From Alphaproteobacteria bacterium (GTDB lineage Bacteria; Pseudomonadota; Alphaproteobacteria; CALKHQ01), in NCBI GenBank assembly GCA_041396705.1, contig JAWKYB010000004.1:1-64000 (forward strand): a stretch of DNA of 64,000 nucleotides. The letters run 5' to 3'. The first letter of the stretch is position 1; every line of letters begins with the position of its first letter. The notes beneath the pieces are model-generated. The model was not told where the DNA came from. It saw nothing but the letters and a program-made list of their open reading frames with translations, and did no database searches. The translations under genes and the position numbers were made by a program. Shown in pieces: positions 1-15,153 of this stretch.

Positions 1-1
1 G

Positions 2-3643
<3,642 letters not shown>

Positions 3644-3669
3644 GCCGCGCGCAAGCGTCGAACGCCGAA

Positions 3670-3704
3670 GGGCCGCCGGGCAACCGGCGGCCCTCGGTCT
3701 TTCC
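3670..3704 (+). terminator. rho-independent-like terminator after rpoC
   Basis: A perfect 10-base-pair stem, GGGCCGCCGG (3670-3679) with CCGGCGGCCC (3684-3693), has a 4-base loop. It is followed by the weakly T-rich TCGGTCTTT. It lies 26 bases after the rpoC stop, where the rpoBC unit is expected to end. The T tract is poor, so termination may be partial. Confidence 0.7.
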
Positions 3705-3907
3705 GCGACGGAACAACGCCGGGCGTTGCGGGCCCGCCATGCGCTCCGGGGCGCGGAGAACTGCGCCACTTTGACGTCGCCATGACTGTGCCGCATTCAT
3801 CGTTTCTTGTTAGAGTTCGCATGTGCTTCGGATGGCACCGTCGGCACCGGCCCGGCGCCGCCGGGCGGCCGGCAAGGCTGGCGAACGGAAAAGATTGGGC
3901 TGCGGTC

Positions 3908-4456
3908 ATGAGCGCTGAATTCGGTCGAACGGCAGGCAGGCGGCACGGGGCGGCGATCGCGCTCGCGCTGGCGCTCGCGTCCTGCGTTGCGACGTCCGCG
4001 CTGGCGGATTCGCTGGCGCCGCGCGAGGAAGGCCTGAACACGATCCAGACGCCGGACGGCGACGGCGGCAGCGACACCACGGCCGCCGTCGGCAGCGTTG
4101 CCGAGGATGTGGCCCTCTACGATTCGCCGCGTCCGATGTACGCCACCACCTCGGCCCGCGTCCGCTCCGGCCCCAGCACCGACTTCGACCCGGTCGGCAC
4201 CATTCCCTATGCCGCCCTGGTCTCGGTCCTGGGCCAGGCGCCCAGCAGCGGCTGGCTCTATGTCGAGATGGCCGACGGCAGCCGCGGATTCACGGCTGCG
4301 CACCTGCTGTCCGAGAACCGGCCGTCGACCACGACCGGGCCGGCCACGACAGACAACGGCTCGACCGTCGAGACCGGCGCGACGCCGGTTTGCGTCGGCG
4401 GCCAGGTGCTGATCCGCATGGGCGACGGCCGCTCGATCTGCGCCACCCTGCAATAG
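3908..4456 (+). CDS. secreted SH3-domain (SH3b) protein
   Basis: A 182-residue exported protein of unknown specific role. The ATG at 3908 is preferred over an upstream in-frame ATG at 3782 because it places a clean signal peptide at the N-terminus: an Arg-containing n-region (RTAGRRHG), a hydrophobic Ala/Leu core and a probable cleavage after SALA. Residues about 80-140 resemble a bacterial SH3 domain (ARVRSGPSTDFDPVGTIPYG-like start, SSGWLYVEMADGSRGF core, and a final AHLL). Such domains usually bind cell-wall peptides. A Cys pair near the C-terminus (PVCVGG and SICATLQ) could form a disulfide. It sits alone between the rpoC terminator and the str promoters, so it is probably monocistronic. 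A cell-envelope role is inferred only from the fold and signal peptide. Confidence 0.8.
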   Translation: MSAEFGRTAGRRHGAAIALALALASCVATSALADSLAPREEGLNTIQTPDGDGGSDTTAAVGSVAEDVALYDSPRPMYATTSARVRSGPSTDFDPVGTIPYAALVSVLGQAPSSGWLYVEMADGSRGFTAAHLLSENRPSTTTGPATTDNGSTVETGATPVCVGGQVLIRMGDGRSICATLQ

Positions 4457-4549
4457 GCCGGGCGTTCGCCGGGCGGCCTGCAGTACCCGGCCGACGGGCG
4501 ACGGCGCAGACGCTTACGTGATTCCCGCGCAGGAAACGGACCGCGGCGC

Positions 4550-4578
4550 TTGACCCGCGTCGGCGCTTCGCCTATCAC
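4550..4578 (+). promoter_or_regulatory. candidate sigma70 promoter P1 of the str operon
   Basis: TTGACC (4550-4555) and TATCAC (4573-4578) are separated by exactly 17 bases, the optimal spacing. It lies 340 bases upstream of rpsL and 42 bases ahead of a second, better match, suggesting tandem promoters. The call rests on sequence match only. Confidence 0.5.
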
Positions 4579-4619
4579 ACCGCGGTTGCGGGGTGGCGGC
4601 AACGGCAACGGCTTTGTGG

Positions 4620-4648
4620 TTGACGCCATTGGGGCGCGTACATATAGT
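4620..4648 (+). promoter_or_regulatory. candidate sigma70 promoter P2 of the str operon
   Basis: TTGACG (4620-4625) and TATAGT (4643-4648) are separated by 17 bases. This is close to the housekeeping consensus and is one of the strongest promoter-like sequences in the window. It is well placed to drive rpsL-rpsG-fusA-tuf. Confidence 0.7.
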
Positions 4649-4888
4649 GCGCCGCTCGTTCCAGGGACGGTCGTGGCGACCGGGCGTATACCAGCGATCG
4701 CGCCGCCAAACACGCTCCCGAAGCAACGCTGAAGATCAAGCGGCTGGACCGCAATTGCCACGCCACCAGTAGGCAAGGCGAATGCGGGCGGTCGCTTATA
4801 TGTTTTCGACGCGACCGGTCGGCGGAGGGCGCCGGGCGGCGTGTCGTGCCGGCGCATTTGCCCGGCGCTCGATAGGGATGAAGGTTGG

Positions 4889-5260
4889 ATGCCGACGATC
4901 AACCAGTTGATCCGCAAGCCGCGCAAGGCACCGCGCGCACGCAACAAGGTGCCGGCGCTCGAGGCCTGCCCGCAGAAGCGCGGCGTGTGCACCCGCGTCT
5001 ACACCACGACGCCGAAGAAGCCGAACTCGGCGCTGCGCAAGGTCGCGCGCGTGCGGCTGACCAACGGCTTCGAGGTGACAAGCTACATCCCGGGCATCGG
5101 CCATAACCTGCAGGAACACTCGGTGGTGATGATCCGCGGCGGCCGCGTCAAGGACCTGCCCGGCGTCCGCTACCACATCATCCGCGGTACCCTCGACACC
5201 CAGGGCGTCAAGGACCGCCGCCAGCGCCGGTCGAAATACGGCGCCAAGCGCCCGAAGTAA
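4889..5260 (+). CDS. rpsL: 30S ribosomal protein S12
   Basis: A 123-residue decoding-centre protein of the small subunit. The start MPTINQLIRK matches the family N-terminus exactly, and the ATG is preceded by an AAGG-type ribosome-binding site, so in-frame codons upstream are not used. The conserved block TTTPKKPNSALRK and the loop GGRVKDLPGVRYH are intact. The lysines at positions 43 and 88, where streptomycin-resistance substitutions usually occur, are both wild type. It is the first gene of the str operon, 12 bases before rpsG. Confidence 0.99.
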   Translation: MPTINQLIRKPRKAPRARNKVPALEACPQKRGVCTRVYTTTPKKPNSALRKVARVRLTNGFEVTSYIPGIGHNLQEHSVVMIRGGRVKDLPGVRYHIIRGTLDTQGVKDRRQRRSKYGAKRPK

Positions 5261-5272
5261 GGAGAGCCCCGG

Positions 5273-5743
5273 ATGTCACGCCGCCACAGCGCCGTCCGAC
5301 GCGAGATCATTCCGGATCCGTTGCACGGCGACCGCACGGTCACCAAGTTCATGAACTGCCTGATGCGCGACGGCAAGAAGTCGGCCGCCGAGCAGATCGT
5401 CTACGGCGCGTTCGAGCGCATGAGTCAGCGCGGCGTCGGCGATCCCCTGCGCCTGTTCCACGAGGCGCTGGAAAACGTGATGCCGCAGATCGAGGTGCGC
5501 TCGCGGCGCGTCGGCGGCGCCACCTACCAGGTTCCGAACGAGGTCCGGCCGGAGCGGGCGCAGGCGCTCGCCATCCGCTGGCTCATCTCGAATTCGCGCG
5601 GCCGGTCGGAAAAGACCATGGTCGAGCGCCTCTGCAACGAACTCATGGACGCAGCGAACAACCGCGGCGGCGCAATCAAGAAGCGGGAGGATACGCACCG
5701 GATGGCGGAGGCCAACAAGGCCTTCTCGCACTATCGCTGGTGA
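5273..5743 (+). CDS. rpsG: 30S ribosomal protein S7
   Basis: A 156-residue primary assembly protein of the 30S head that binds the 3' domain of 16S rRNA and forms part of the exit site. Full length for the family, beginning MSRRHSAVRREI and carrying the conserved KFMNCLMRDGKKS and VGGATYQVPNEV segments. In enterobacteria S7 is the translational repressor of its operon; whether that holds here cannot be seen from sequence. It lies 12 bases after rpsL and 47 before fusA. Confidence 0.99.
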   Translation: MSRRHSAVRREIIPDPLHGDRTVTKFMNCLMRDGKKSAAEQIVYGAFERMSQRGVGDPLRLFHEALENVMPQIEVRSRRVGGATYQVPNEVRPERAQALAIRWLISNSRGRSEKTMVERLCNELMDAANNRGGAIKKREDTHRMAEANKAFSHYRW

Positions 5744-5790
5744 CGCCAGGCGGCACACACGCCTGAGCACGAAGGAAACGGATTATCCCC

Positions 5791-7866
<2,076 letters not shown>

Positions 7867-7951
7867 CGGCGCGGCCCCTGGCCGGCTGGTCGATTAGGCA
7901 AACACCTCCGCTCGCGGTCCGCCGGAGCGGGAATTGAGGGAAAGACCGACG

Positions 7952-9143
<1,192 letters not shown>

Positions 9144-9212
9144 GCGGCAATCCAGGGAAAGACGGCGCGTCCCGGCCATGGCGGCCAGCGGACGCGCCGG
9201 AAGGATACGGCA

Positions 9213-9521
<309 letters not shown>

Positions 9522-9550
9522 GCGCGCGCTCAAGGTAGGACGAGGGAGCC

Positions 9551-10321
9551 ATGCGGACTGGTATTATCGCACGCAAGCTGGGCATGACCCGCGTGTTCGA
9601 CGCGGAGGGCGCGCATGTTCCGGTGACCGTGCTGGCCATGGACGACTGCCAGGTGATCGCCCAGCGGACCGAGGAGCGCGACGGCTACACCGCCGTGCAG
9701 CTCGGCGCCGGGCGCGCCAAGGTGAAGAATGTCGGCAAGCCCGAGCGCGAGCGCTTCGCCAAGGCCGGCGTCGAGCCGAAGATGAAGCTGAAGGAATTCC
9801 GGGTTGCCGCGGACGCGCTGGTCGATGTCGGCGCCAGCCTGTCGGCCGCGCACTTCGTGCCGGGCCAGCTGGTCGACGTGTCGTCGACCAGCATCGGCAA
9901 GGGCTTCGCCGGTGCGATGAAGCGGCACAACTTCGGCGGCCTGCGCGCCAGCCACGGCGTGTCGGTCAGCCACCGCAGCCACGGCTCGACCGGCCAGTGC
10001 CAGGACCCCGGCAAGGTGTTCAAGGGCAAGAAGATGGCCGGCCACATGGGCGACCGCATGGTCACCACCCAGAACCTGCAGGTGTTCCGCATCGACACCG
10101 ACCGCGACCTGATCCTGGTCCGCGGCGCGGTGCCGGGCGCCGAGGGCGGCTGGGTCTATGTCCGCGACGCGGTCAAGCGCAAGCGGCCCGAGGACGCGCC
10201 CTATCCGGCCGGCCTGAAGGCGGCCGCAGGCGCGGCGGTCCCGGCCGAGGCGGCAGATACGCCTGCAGACACGGCGACCGATGCGGCGCCGGAGACCTCT
10301 GCGGACACGCAGGAAAGCTGA
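9551..10321 (+). CDS. rplC: 50S ribosomal protein L3 with C-terminal extension
   Basis: An early-assembly protein of the large subunit whose loop reaches the peptidyl transferase centre. The core matches the family: MRTGIIARKLGMTRVF at the start and GGLRASHGVSVSHRSHGSTGQ around residue 135, which includes the glutamine that is methylated in enterobacteria. At 256 residues it is about 40-45 longer than typical L3. The extra part is a low-complexity Ala/Asp/Thr-rich acidic tail after KRPEDAPYP. Such tails occur in some alphaproteobacteria and their role is unknown. Confidence 0.98.
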   Translation: MRTGIIARKLGMTRVFDAEGAHVPVTVLAMDDCQVIAQRTEERDGYTAVQLGAGRAKVKNVGKPERERFAKAGVEPKMKLKEFRVAADALVDVGASLSAAHFVPGQLVDVSSTSIGKGFAGAMKRHNFGGLRASHGVSVSHRSHGSTGQCQDPGKVFKGKKMAGHMGDRMVTTQNLQVFRIDTDRDLILVRGAVPGAEGGWVYVRDAVKRKRPEDAPYPAGLKAAAGAAVPAEAADTPADTATDAAPETSADTQES

Positions 10322-10332
10322 GGGCAGGGGCG

Positions 10333-10956
10333 ATGAAGCTGAAAGTCGTCAATCTGGACGCGGCCGAGGCGGGCGACATCGACCTGCCCGACGAGATCTT
10401 CGGGGTCGAGGTGCGCCGCGACATCCTGGCGCGCGTGGTCAACTGGCAGTTGGCCAAGCGCCGCGCCGGCACCCACAAGGTCAAGGGGCGTTCCGAGATC
10501 GCGCGGACCGGCAAGAAGCTGGGCCGCCAGAAGGGCGGCGGCGGCGCCCGCCACGGGTCGCGCCGCAGCAACATCTTCATCGGCGGCGGCCGCGTGCACG
10601 GCCCGGTGGTGCGCGACCACAGCCACAAGCTGCCGAAGAAGGTGCGCCGGCTGGGCCTGATGTGCGCGCTGTCGGCCAAGGCGGCCGAGGGCCAGCTGCT
10701 GGTGCTGGACAGCATCGCGATGACGGAGCCGCGTACCGCGCCGCTGGCGGCCAAGCTGGCGAAGCTGGGCCTGAAGGGTGCGCTGGTCATCGACGGCCAG
10801 ACGCCCGACGACAACTTCCAGCGCGCCGCGGCCAACATCCCGGGCATCGCCGTGCTGCCGAGCCAGGGCGCCAACGTGTACGACATCCTGAAGCGCGACA
10901 CCCTGGTGCTGACCCGCGCCGGCGTCGCCGCCCTCAGCGAAAGGCTTGCGTCATGA
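10333..10956 (+). CDS. rplD: 50S ribosomal protein L4
   Basis: A 207-residue protein lining the nascent-peptide exit tunnel; in enterobacteria it represses the S10 operon. The ATG at 10333 follows GGGCAGGGGCG and gives MKLKVVNLDAAEAGDIDLPD; longer in-frame extensions overlap rplC and are rejected. The tunnel-loop sequence GTHKVKGRSEIARTGKKLG followed by a Gly-rich KGGGGARHGSRR is conserved. Its stop overlaps the rplW start (ATGA). Confidence 0.98.
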   Translation: MKLKVVNLDAAEAGDIDLPDEIFGVEVRRDILARVVNWQLAKRRAGTHKVKGRSEIARTGKKLGRQKGGGGARHGSRRSNIFIGGGRVHGPVVRDHSHKLPKKVRRLGLMCALSAKAAEGQLLVLDSIAMTEPRTAPLAAKLAKLGLKGALVIDGQTPDDNFQRAAANIPGIAVLPSQGANVYDILKRDTLVLTRAGVAALSERLAS

Positions 10957-11276
10957 AGAGCAAGTACCACCGGACGGTGAGCGTCAGCCGTGAGCGGATG
11001 TACGCCATCATCCGCGGTCCGGTGATCACCGAGAAGGCGACGATGGGCGCCGAGAACGGGCAGATCACCTTCCGGGTGTCGATGGACGCGACCAAGCCGG
11101 AGATCAAGCTGGCGGTCGAGCAGCTGTTCGACGTCAAGGTCACGGCGGTGAACACCCTGCGCCAGAAGGGCAAGATCAAGCGCTGGCGCGGCAAGCCGGG
11201 CCGGCGTCCGGACAGCAAGAAAGCCGTCGTGACCCTGGCCGAGGGCCAGTCGATCGACGTGACGACCGGCATCTGA
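10953..11276 (+). CDS. rplW: 50S ribosomal protein L23
   Basis: A 107-residue protein at the tunnel exit that docks trigger factor and SRP. The ATG at 10953 overlaps the rplD stop by 4 bases, implying translational coupling. The N-terminal stretch before YAIIRGPVITEKA is about 15 residues longer than in E. coli, as in several alphaproteobacteria. The conserved core ATKPEIKLAVEQLFDVKVTAVNT (read in two parts) and the basic loop GKIKRWRGKPGRR are present. An internal ATG near 10998 is an alternative start. Confidence 0.96.
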   Translation: MKSKYHRTVSVSRERMYAIIRGPVITEKATMGAENGQITFRVSMDATKPEIKLAVEQLFDVKVTAVNTLRQKGKIKRWRGKPGRRPDSKKAVVTLAEGQSIDVTTGI

Positions 11277-11298
11277 GACCGGGCGAAGCGAGGCGAAG

Positions 11299-12129
11299 AT
11301 GGCACTGAAGACCTACAACCCGACGACGCCCGGCCAGCGCCAGCTGGTGCTGGTCGACCGTTCGGCGCTGTACAAGGGCCGTCCGGTCAAGGCGCTGACC
11401 GAGGGCCTGACCAAGAAGGGCGGGCGCAACAACTACGGTCGGATCACCGCGCGGCGCATCGGCGGCGGCCACAAGCGGCTGTATCGCGTGGTCGACTTCA
11501 AGCGGCGCAATTTCGATCAGCCGGCGACGGTGGAGCGGATCGAGTACGATCCCAACCGCACGGCGTTCATCGCGCTGATCCGCTACGAGGACGGCACACA
11601 GAACTACATCCTGGCGCCGCAGCGCCTCGGCGTCGGCGACAGCGTGGTGTCCGGCCAGCGGGTCGACGTGAAGCCGGGCAACGCGATGCCGCTGAACTCG
11701 ATCCCGGTCGGCACCATCGTGCACAACGTGGAGCTGAAGCCGGGCAAGGGCGGCCAGATGGCGCGGTCGGCCGGCACCTATGTGCAGTTGGTCGGCCGCG
11801 ACTCCGGCTATGCCCAGCTGAAGCTGTCGTCGGGCGAGGTCCGCGTGGTGCGGGGCGAGTGCATGGCCACCATCGGCGCGGTGTCCAACCCCGACAAGTC
11901 GAACATCAAGCTCGGCAAGGCCGGGCGCAAGCGCTGGCTGGGCAAGCGCCCGTCGGTGCGCGGCGTGGCGATGAACCCGATCGACCATCCGCACGGCGGC
12001 GGCGAGGGCCGCACCAGCGGCGGCCGCCATCCGGTGACGCCGTGGGGCAAGCCGACCAAGGGCAAGAGGACGCGGCACAACAAGGCGACGGACAAGTTCA
12101 TCATCCGCCGCCGGCGTTCGCGCAAGTAA
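11299..12129 (+). CDS. rplB: 50S ribosomal protein L2
   Basis: A 276-residue protein required for subunit association and close to the peptidyl transferase centre. Full length, starting MALKTYNPTTPGQRQLV. It has the conserved KGGRNNYGRITARR and RGVAMNPIDHPHGGGEGR motifs, the latter containing the functionally important histidine. Twelve bases separate it from rpsS. Confidence 0.99.
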   Translation: MALKTYNPTTPGQRQLVLVDRSALYKGRPVKALTEGLTKKGGRNNYGRITARRIGGGHKRLYRVVDFKRRNFDQPATVERIEYDPNRTAFIALIRYEDGTQNYILAPQRLGVGDSVVSGQRVDVKPGNAMPLNSIPVGTIVHNVELKPGKGGQMARSAGTYVQLVGRDSGYAQLKLSSGEVRVVRGECMATIGAVSNPDKSNIKLGKAGRKRWLGKRPSVRGVAMNPIDHPHGGGEGRTSGGRHPVTPWGKPTKGKRTRHNKATDKFIIRRRRSRK

Positions 12130-12141
12130 GGGGGACGGGCG

Positions 12142-12420
12142 GTGGCACGTTCGGTTTGGAAGGGTCCGTTCGTCGACGGCTATCTGCTGAAGAAGGCCGA
12201 CAAGGTACGCGAGTCGGGCCGCAACGAGGTGATCAAGATCTGGTCGCGGCGGTCGACCATCCTGCCGCAGTTCGTCGGCCTGACGTTCGGCGTCTACAAC
12301 GGGCAGAAGTTCCTGCCGGTGCTGGTGACCGAGAACATGGTCGGCCACAAGTTCGGCGAGTTCTCGCCGACCCGGACCTACTACGGCCATGCGGCCGACA
12401 AGAAGGCGAAGAGGAAGTAG
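12142..12420 (+). CDS. rpsS: 30S ribosomal protein S19
   Basis: A 92-residue protein of the 30S head that pairs with S13. The start is GTG at 12142, preceded by GGGGGACGGGCG and giving the family N-terminus MARSVWKGPFVDGYLL. The conserved SRRSTILPQFVGLTFGVYNG and FSPTRTYYGHAADKK segments are intact. Confidence 0.99.
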   Translation: MARSVWKGPFVDGYLLKKADKVRESGRNEVIKIWSRRSTILPQFVGLTFGVYNGQKFLPVLVTENMVGHKFGEFSPTRTYYGHAADKKAKRK

Positions 12421-12424
12421 GGCG

Positions 12425-12808
12425 ATGGGCAAGCCGGCAAACGAGCGCCGCCAGGCCGAGACCGAGGCGATGGCGAAGGTGACCAAGCTGAGGGTGAGCC
12501 CGCGCAAGCTGAACCTGGTCGCGCAGATGATCCGCGGCATGAAGGCCCAGGACGCGCTGGCCGCGCTGACCTTCTCGCCGCGCCGGATCTCGGGCGACGT
12601 GAAGAAGGTGCTGCAGTCAGCGATCGCCAATGCCGAGAACAACCACCAGCTCGACGTCGACCAGTTGGTCGTCGCCGAGGCCACGGTCGGCAAGGACCTG
12701 GTGATGAAGCGGTTCCGTCCGCGGGCGCGTGGCCGGGTCGGGCGCATCCGCAAGCCCTTCGCCCAGCTGACGATCGTGGTGCGCGAACAAGTCGAGGAGG
12801 CGGCCTGA
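12425..12808 (+). CDS. rplV: 50S ribosomal protein L22
   Basis: A 127-residue protein whose beta-hairpin extends into the exit tunnel. The ATG at 12425, four bases after the rpsS stop, gives MGKPANERRQAE, matching alphaproteobacterial L22 N-termini. The earlier in-frame ATG inside rpsS is rejected. The conserved LRVSPRKLNLVAQMIRG, NAENNHQLDVD and MKRFRPRARGR motifs are present. The stop overlaps the rpsC start by one base. Confidence 0.98.
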   Translation: MGKPANERRQAETEAMAKVTKLRVSPRKLNLVAQMIRGMKAQDALAALTFSPRRISGDVKKVLQSAIANAENNHQLDVDQLVVAEATVGKDLVMKRFRPRARGRVGRIRKPFAQLTIVVREQVEEAA

Positions 12809-13491
12809 TGGGCCAGAAAGTCAATCCGATCGGGCTCAGGGTCGGGATCAACCGCACCTGGGATTCGCGCTGGTACGCCGACAGCGACTATGCGGCGCTG
12901 CTGCACGAAGACCTGAACCTGCGCAAGTATCTGGAAGGGCGGCTGTCGCAGGCCGGCATCAGCCGGATCACGATCGAGCGTCCGGCGAAGAAGGCGCGGG
13001 TGACGATCCACACCGCCCGGCCGGGCGTTGTGATCGGCAAGAAGGGCGCCGACATCGAGAAGCTGCGTCAGAGCCTGATGCAGATGACCAAGTCGGACGT
13101 GAACCTGAACATCGTCGAGATCCGCAAGACCGAGACCGAGGCCAAGCTGATCGCCGAGAACATCGCCCAGCAGCTGGAGCGCCGGGTGGCGTTCCGCCGT
13201 GCGATGAAGCGGGCGCTGCAGTCGGCGATGCGGCTGGGTGCGCAGGGCATCCGCATCGAGTGCTCGGGCCGCCTGGGCGGCGCCGAGATCGCGCGGTCGG
13301 AGACCTATCGCGAGGGGCGGGTGCCGCTGCACACGCTGCGCGGCGACGTCGACTACGGCACCGCGACCGCACGCACCACCTACGGCACCTGCGGCGTCAA
13401 GGTCTGGGTCTACAAGGGCGAGATCATGGCCCACGACCCGATGGCCCAGGACAAGCGGCTGGCCGACCAGCAGGCCCAGATGGGCCGCTGA
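12808..13491 (+). CDS. rpsC: 30S ribosomal protein S3
   Basis: A 227-residue protein at the mRNA entry channel, with helicase-assisting basic residues. The start MGQKVNPIGLRVGI overlaps the rplV stop (TGATG). The KH domain GVVIGKKGADIEKLR and the C-terminal YGTCGVKVWVYKGE are both present. Confidence 0.99.
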   Translation: MGQKVNPIGLRVGINRTWDSRWYADSDYAALLHEDLNLRKYLEGRLSQAGISRITIERPAKKARVTIHTARPGVVIGKKGADIEKLRQSLMQMTKSDVNLNIVEIRKTETEAKLIAENIAQQLERRVAFRRAMKRALQSAMRLGAQGIRIECSGRLGGAEIARSETYREGRVPLHTLRGDVDYGTATARTTYGTCGVKVWVYKGEIMAHDPMAQDKRLADQQAQMGR

Positions 13492-13522
13492 CGGAACGGA
13501 TTAGAGAGGCGAGGCGAGAACC

Positions 13523-13942
13523 ATGCTGTCTCCGAAGCGGACGAAATACCGCAAGGCGCACAAGGGCCGCATTCACGGCACCGCCAAGGGCGGCACCAGC
13601 CTGAACTTCGGCGCCTTCGGGCTGAAGGCGACGACGCCCGACCGGGTGACGGCACGCCAGATCGAGGCCGCGCGCCGCGCGATGACGCGTCACATGAAGC
13701 GCGCCGGCAAGGTGTGGATCCGCATCTTCCCGGACGTGCCGGTCAGCCAGAAGCCGGCAGAGGTGCGCCAGGGCAAGGGCAAGGGCTCGCCGGAATTCTG
13801 GGCGGCACGGGTGGCGCCGGGCCGGATCATGTTCGAAATCGACGGCGTGCCGGAAGATGTGGCGCATGAGGCGCTGCGGCTGGCGGCCGCCAAGCTGCCG
13901 ATCCGCACCCGCATCGTCAGCCGTCTGGCGGCGGAGGCCTGA
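13523..13942 (+). CDS. rplP: 50S ribosomal protein L16
   Basis: A 139-residue protein near the A-site tRNA elbow. It starts MLSPKRTKYRKAHKGR and includes the conserved arginine-containing ITARQIEAARRAMTRH-type helix and GKGKGSPEFWAARV loop. Four bases separate it from rpmC. Confidence 0.99.
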   Translation: MLSPKRTKYRKAHKGRIHGTAKGGTSLNFGAFGLKATTPDRVTARQIEAARRAMTRHMKRAGKVWIRIFPDVPVSQKPAEVRQGKGKGSPEFWAARVAPGRIMFEIDGVPEDVAHEALRLAAAKLPIRTRIVSRLAAEA

Positions 13943-13945
13943 GCC

Positions 13946-14149
13946 ATGAAGATCGGTGACATCCGCGGCAAGTCGCGCGAGGAGCTGACCGGCATGCTCG
14001 GCGACCTGCAGAAAGAGCAGTTCAACCTGCGTTTTCAGAGGGCCAGCGGGCAGCTGGAGAACACGGCCAGGGTGCGGCAGGTCCGGCGCGATATCGCGCG
14101 GATCAAGACCCTGCTGGGCGGCGCGTCGACCGCGCCGGCGAAGGGCTGA
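13946..14149 (+). CDS. rpmC: 50S ribosomal protein L29
   Basis: A 67-residue two-helix protein near the tunnel exit that contacts L23. It starts MKIGDIRGKSREEL and shows the family signature KEQFNLRFQRASGQLENTARV (read in parts) and RRDIARIKTLL. Typical length and position in the S10 operon. Confidence 0.98.
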   Translation: MKIGDIRGKSREELTGMLGDLQKEQFNLRFQRASGQLENTARVRQVRRDIARIKTLLGGASTAPAKG

Positions 14150-14159
14150 GGAGCGAGCG

Positions 14160-14420
14160 ATGCCGAGACGCGTTTTGCAGGGCGTTGTGGTGAAGCGGTC
14201 GGGCGACAAGACGGTGTCCGTTCGCGTCGACCGCCGCGTCATGCACCCGATCTACAAGAAGTTCATCAGCCGCTCGAAGAAATACGCGGCGCATGACCCG
14301 GACAACCGCTGCGCCGCCGGCGACGCGGTGCGCATCCGCGAATGCCGCCCGATTTCGAAGAACAAGTGCTGGGAAGTGATCTTTGACGAGGCCGACCAGC
14401 CGGCCGGGGCGGAGGCTTAA
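14160..14420 (+). CDS. rpsQ: 30S ribosomal protein S17
   Basis: An 86-residue OB-fold protein that stabilises the 5' domain of 16S rRNA. It starts MPRRVLQGVVVKRSGDKTV and retains KYAAHDPDNRCAAGDAV and the CRPISKNKCWEV segment. It is the last S10-operon gene, four bases before rplN. Confidence 0.98.
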   Translation: MPRRVLQGVVVKRSGDKTVSVRVDRRVMHPIYKKFISRSKKYAAHDPDNRCAAGDAVRIRECRPISKNKCWEVIFDEADQPAGAEA

Positions 14421-14423
14421 GCC

Positions 14424-14792
14424 ATGATCCAGATGCAAACCAATCTGGAGGTCGCCGACAATTCCGGCGCCCGCCGGGTGCAGTGCATCAAGGTGCTGGG
14501 CGGCTCCGGGCGGGTGTCCGCCGGCGTCGGCGACGTCATCGTCGTCAGCGTCAAGGAGGCGATCCCGCGCGGCAAGGTGAAGAAGGGCGACGTGCATCGC
14601 GCGGTGATCGTGCGCACCGCCAGCGACATCCGCCGCGTCGACGGCAGCGTGATCCGGTTCGACCGCAACGCCGCCGTGCTGATCAACAAGCAGGGCGAGC
14701 CGATCGGCACCCGCATCTTCGGCCCGGTGACGCGCGAGCTGCGCGGGCGCAACTTCATGCGCATCGTCTCGCTGGCGCCGGAAGTGCTGTAG
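14424..14792 (+). CDS. rplN: 50S ribosomal protein L14
   Basis: A 122-residue protein at the subunit interface that contacts translational GTPases and RsfS. It starts MIQMQTNLEVADNSGARRV and ends MRIVSLAPEVL, both family hallmarks. First gene of the spc group. Confidence 0.99.
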   Translation: MIQMQTNLEVADNSGARRVQCIKVLGGSGRVSAGVGDVIVVSVKEAIPRGKVKKGDVHRAVIVRTASDIRRVDGSVIRFDRNAAVLINKQGEPIGTRIFGPVTRELRGRNFMRIVSLAPEVL

Positions 14793-14818
14793 GCCGAACG
14801 CACGGAGCACAACGGATC

Positions 14819-15142
14819 ATGGCCGAGAAATTCAAGATCAAAAAGGGCGACCAGGTGGTGGTGACCACCGGCCGCCAGCAGGGCGCCAAGGGCGAGGTGC
14901 TGCGGGTCGACCGCGACAACCGCCGCGTCGTGGTGCAGGGCGTCAACATGGTCAAGCGCCACCAGCGCCCGTCGGCCGGCAACCCCGGCGGCATTATCGA
15001 GAAGGAGGCGTCGCTGCATATCTCGAATGTGGCGATCGCCGACCCGAAGACAGGTCAACCCACCCGCGTCGGGCTGCGCACGCTGGAGGACGGACGCAAG
15101 GTCCGGTTCGCCAAGCGGTCCGGCGAGATCATCGACAGGTGA
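14819..15142 (+). CDS. rplX: 50S ribosomal protein L24
   Basis: A 107-residue assembly initiator with a KOW motif (KGDQVVVTTGRQQGAKGEV). The ATG at 14819 is used because MAEKFKIKKGD matches the family start; earlier in-frame codons lie within rplN. NPGGIIEKEASLHISNV is conserved. Confidence 0.98.
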   Translation: MAEKFKIKKGDQVVVTTGRQQGAKGEVLRVDRDNRRVVVQGVNMVKRHQRPSAGNPGGIIEKEASLHISNVAIADPKTGQPTRVGLRTLEDGRKVRFAKRSGEIIDR

Positions 15143-15153
15143 GGCGGCGAGCC

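Larger units (their letters stand above)
4457..4888. other. 432-base intergenic region holding the str operon promoters
   Basis: No convincing gene is seen between the SH3 protein and rpsL. The region holds two sigma70-type promoter candidates, at 4550-4578 and 4620-4648, and so a leader of roughly 240 bases before rpsL. Short open frames here lack ribosome-binding sites and resemble nothing I recognise. Confidence 0.7.
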
